This document shows, in pieces, positions 5,883 through 6,619 of a DNA stretch of 6,619 bases. Made by a program: the position numbers and the translations under genes. Source of the stretch: Clostridiales bacterium (lineage in GTDB: Bacteria; Bacillota; Clostridia; Caldicoprobacterales; UBA3941). The stretch's first letter is position 1; every line of letters starts with the position of its first letter. The DNA lies in the NCBI GenBank assembly GCA_012522165.1, contig JAAYKZ010000034.1:1-6619 (forward strand). Reading direction: 5' to 3'. The notes beneath the pieces are model-generated. The model was not told the origin of the DNA, did no database searches, and worked only from the letters and a program-made list of their open reading frames with translations.

Positions 5883-6619
5883 TTATCCTACCAATGCCAG
5901 CAAGATTCCACCAGCGATGATAGACCCTATCTGTCCAGCCACGTTGGCACCGATAGCCTGCATTAAAATGAAGTTGGAAGGATCTTCCTCCAAAGCTATT
6001 TTCTGGACAACCCTAGCAGACATAGGAAATGCAGATATACCTGCTGCTCCAATCATAGGATTAATCTTTTTCTTTAGGAAAAGGTTAATGAATTTTGCAA
6101 AAAGCACTCCTCCAGCGGTATCAAAAACAAAAGCTAACAGACCGATGGCTAGTATTAATAAAGTAGTAGGTGCCAAAAACTTTTCTGCTACCATGGTAGA
6201 TCCTATGGTGATACCTAGCAGTAGGGTTGTTAAATTGGCTAGTTCGTTCTGTGCTGATTTGGATAGCCTGTCCATTACTCCAGATTCCCTTATTAAGTTT
6301 CCAAACATCAAAGCTCCAACTAAACCAACACTAATAGGTGCGATAATACCAGCAACCACAGTTACAACTATGGGGAAGAGAATTAATACCTTTTTAGACA
6401 CCTTTGCATCATAATCAGCATCCATGCGAATCAAACGCTCTTTCTTGGTGGTAAGGGCACGAATGACTGGCGGTTGAATTATAGGTACTAAAGCCATATA
6501 AGAGTATGCTGCCACGGATATTGGTCCTAGCAAATCAGGTGCAAAAAGGTTAGCTACATATATAGATGTTGGTCCATCGGCAGCACCAATTATTCCAATG
6601 GATGCAGCCTCCTTTAAAC
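5883..6619 (-). CDS. Na+-translocating decarboxylase beta subunit (OadB/GcdB/MmdB family), 5' part outside the window
   Basis: About 244 C-terminal residues of an integral membrane protein; the family has about 370-430. The frame stays open to the window edge, so the start lies outside. The TTG at 6531-6533 is an internal Leu codon, because the upstream residues IGIIGAADGPT and VANLFAPDLLGP are family-typical. Residues reported as important in Klebsiella OadB align by spacing: Asp203 (in ADGPT), Tyr229 (26 residues later, in AAYSYMALVP), and Asn373, Gly377, Ser382 and Arg389 (in INPMIGAAGISAFPMSAR). The sodium path therefore looks intact. Several helices follow, ending in LALVG. The protein couples decarboxylation of carboxybiotin to Na+ export. 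The substrate (oxaloacetate, glutaconyl-CoA, methylmalonyl-CoA or other) depends on the alpha subunit, which is not in the window, so no specific symbol is given. Confidence 0.95.
   Translation of the reverse strand, partial: LKEAASIGIIGAADGPTSIYVANLFAPDLLGPISVAAYSYMALVPIIQPPVIRALTTKKERLIRMDADYDAKVSKKVLILFPIVVTVVAGIIAPISVGLVGALMFGNLIRESGVMDRLSKSAQNELANLTTLLLGITIGSTMVAEKFLAPTTLLILAIGLLAFVFDTAGGVLFAKFINLFLKKKINPMIGAAGISAFPMSARVVQKIALEEDPSNFILMQAIGANVAGQIGSIIAGGILLALVG

Noticed and set aside
5917..6414. Long plus-strand open frame of 165 codons opposite the beta subunit
   Set aside because: It is an antisense shadow of a clearly coding membrane protein with conserved OadB residues, and its translation shows no family features.
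6531..6533. TTG as a start codon for the decarboxylase beta subunit
   Set aside because: The frame continues upstream to the window edge with family-typical sequence (IGIIGAADGPT), so this is an internal Leu codon.

Overview
The window is AT-rich, and every convincing gene lies on the minus strand. The gene content points to a low-GC, probably anaerobic Clostridia-type Firmicute: a Na+-pumping biotin-dependent decarboxylase, an M23 peptidase with LysM and G5 domains, a membrane-anchored M1 peptidase, an orphan kinase, and strong AAGGAGG-type ribosome binding sites. The genus cannot be fixed from the sequence alone.

In the direction of transcription (right to left), the window opens inside the beta subunit of a sodium-ion-translocating decarboxylase. 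A 45-codon OadG-like single-helix subunit follows 12 bases after its stop. A perfect 16-bp hairpin just beyond probably ends this operon. A new promoter (about 5632-5661) then drives a two-gene unit: a 78-residue two-helix membrane protein and, 14 bases later, a soluble histidine kinase. The kinase's N-terminal half resembles the sensory half of AcoR/DhaR-type sigma-54 activators. No response regulator is visible nearby.

After a 244-base intergenic stretch comes a membrane-anchored M1 metallopeptidase. Its start codon overlaps, by ATGA, the stop of a seven-codon reading frame that has its own good ribosome binding site. Next is an M23 endopeptidase preceded by an extended -10 promoter with a 19-bp palindrome over its -35. 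It carries a membrane anchor, a duplicated N-terminal module, LysM, G5 and M23 domains. A likely terminator hairpin separates it from a small FmdB-type zinc-ribbon protein with a Cys-rich tail.

The left 370 bases hold no gene that I recognise. Two near-identical 17-base repeats there, next to a TTGACAC motif, look like the end of an IS21-type insertion sequence whose body would lie off the window.

Functionally the window joins membrane energetics (decarboxylase), signalling (small membrane protein plus kinase) and cell-envelope or peptide hydrolysis (M1, M23). Whether these units are linked is not shown by the sequence. The points most worth following are the small membrane protein/AcoR-like kinase pair, the miniature OadG-like subunit and the coupled leader frame of the M1 peptidase.
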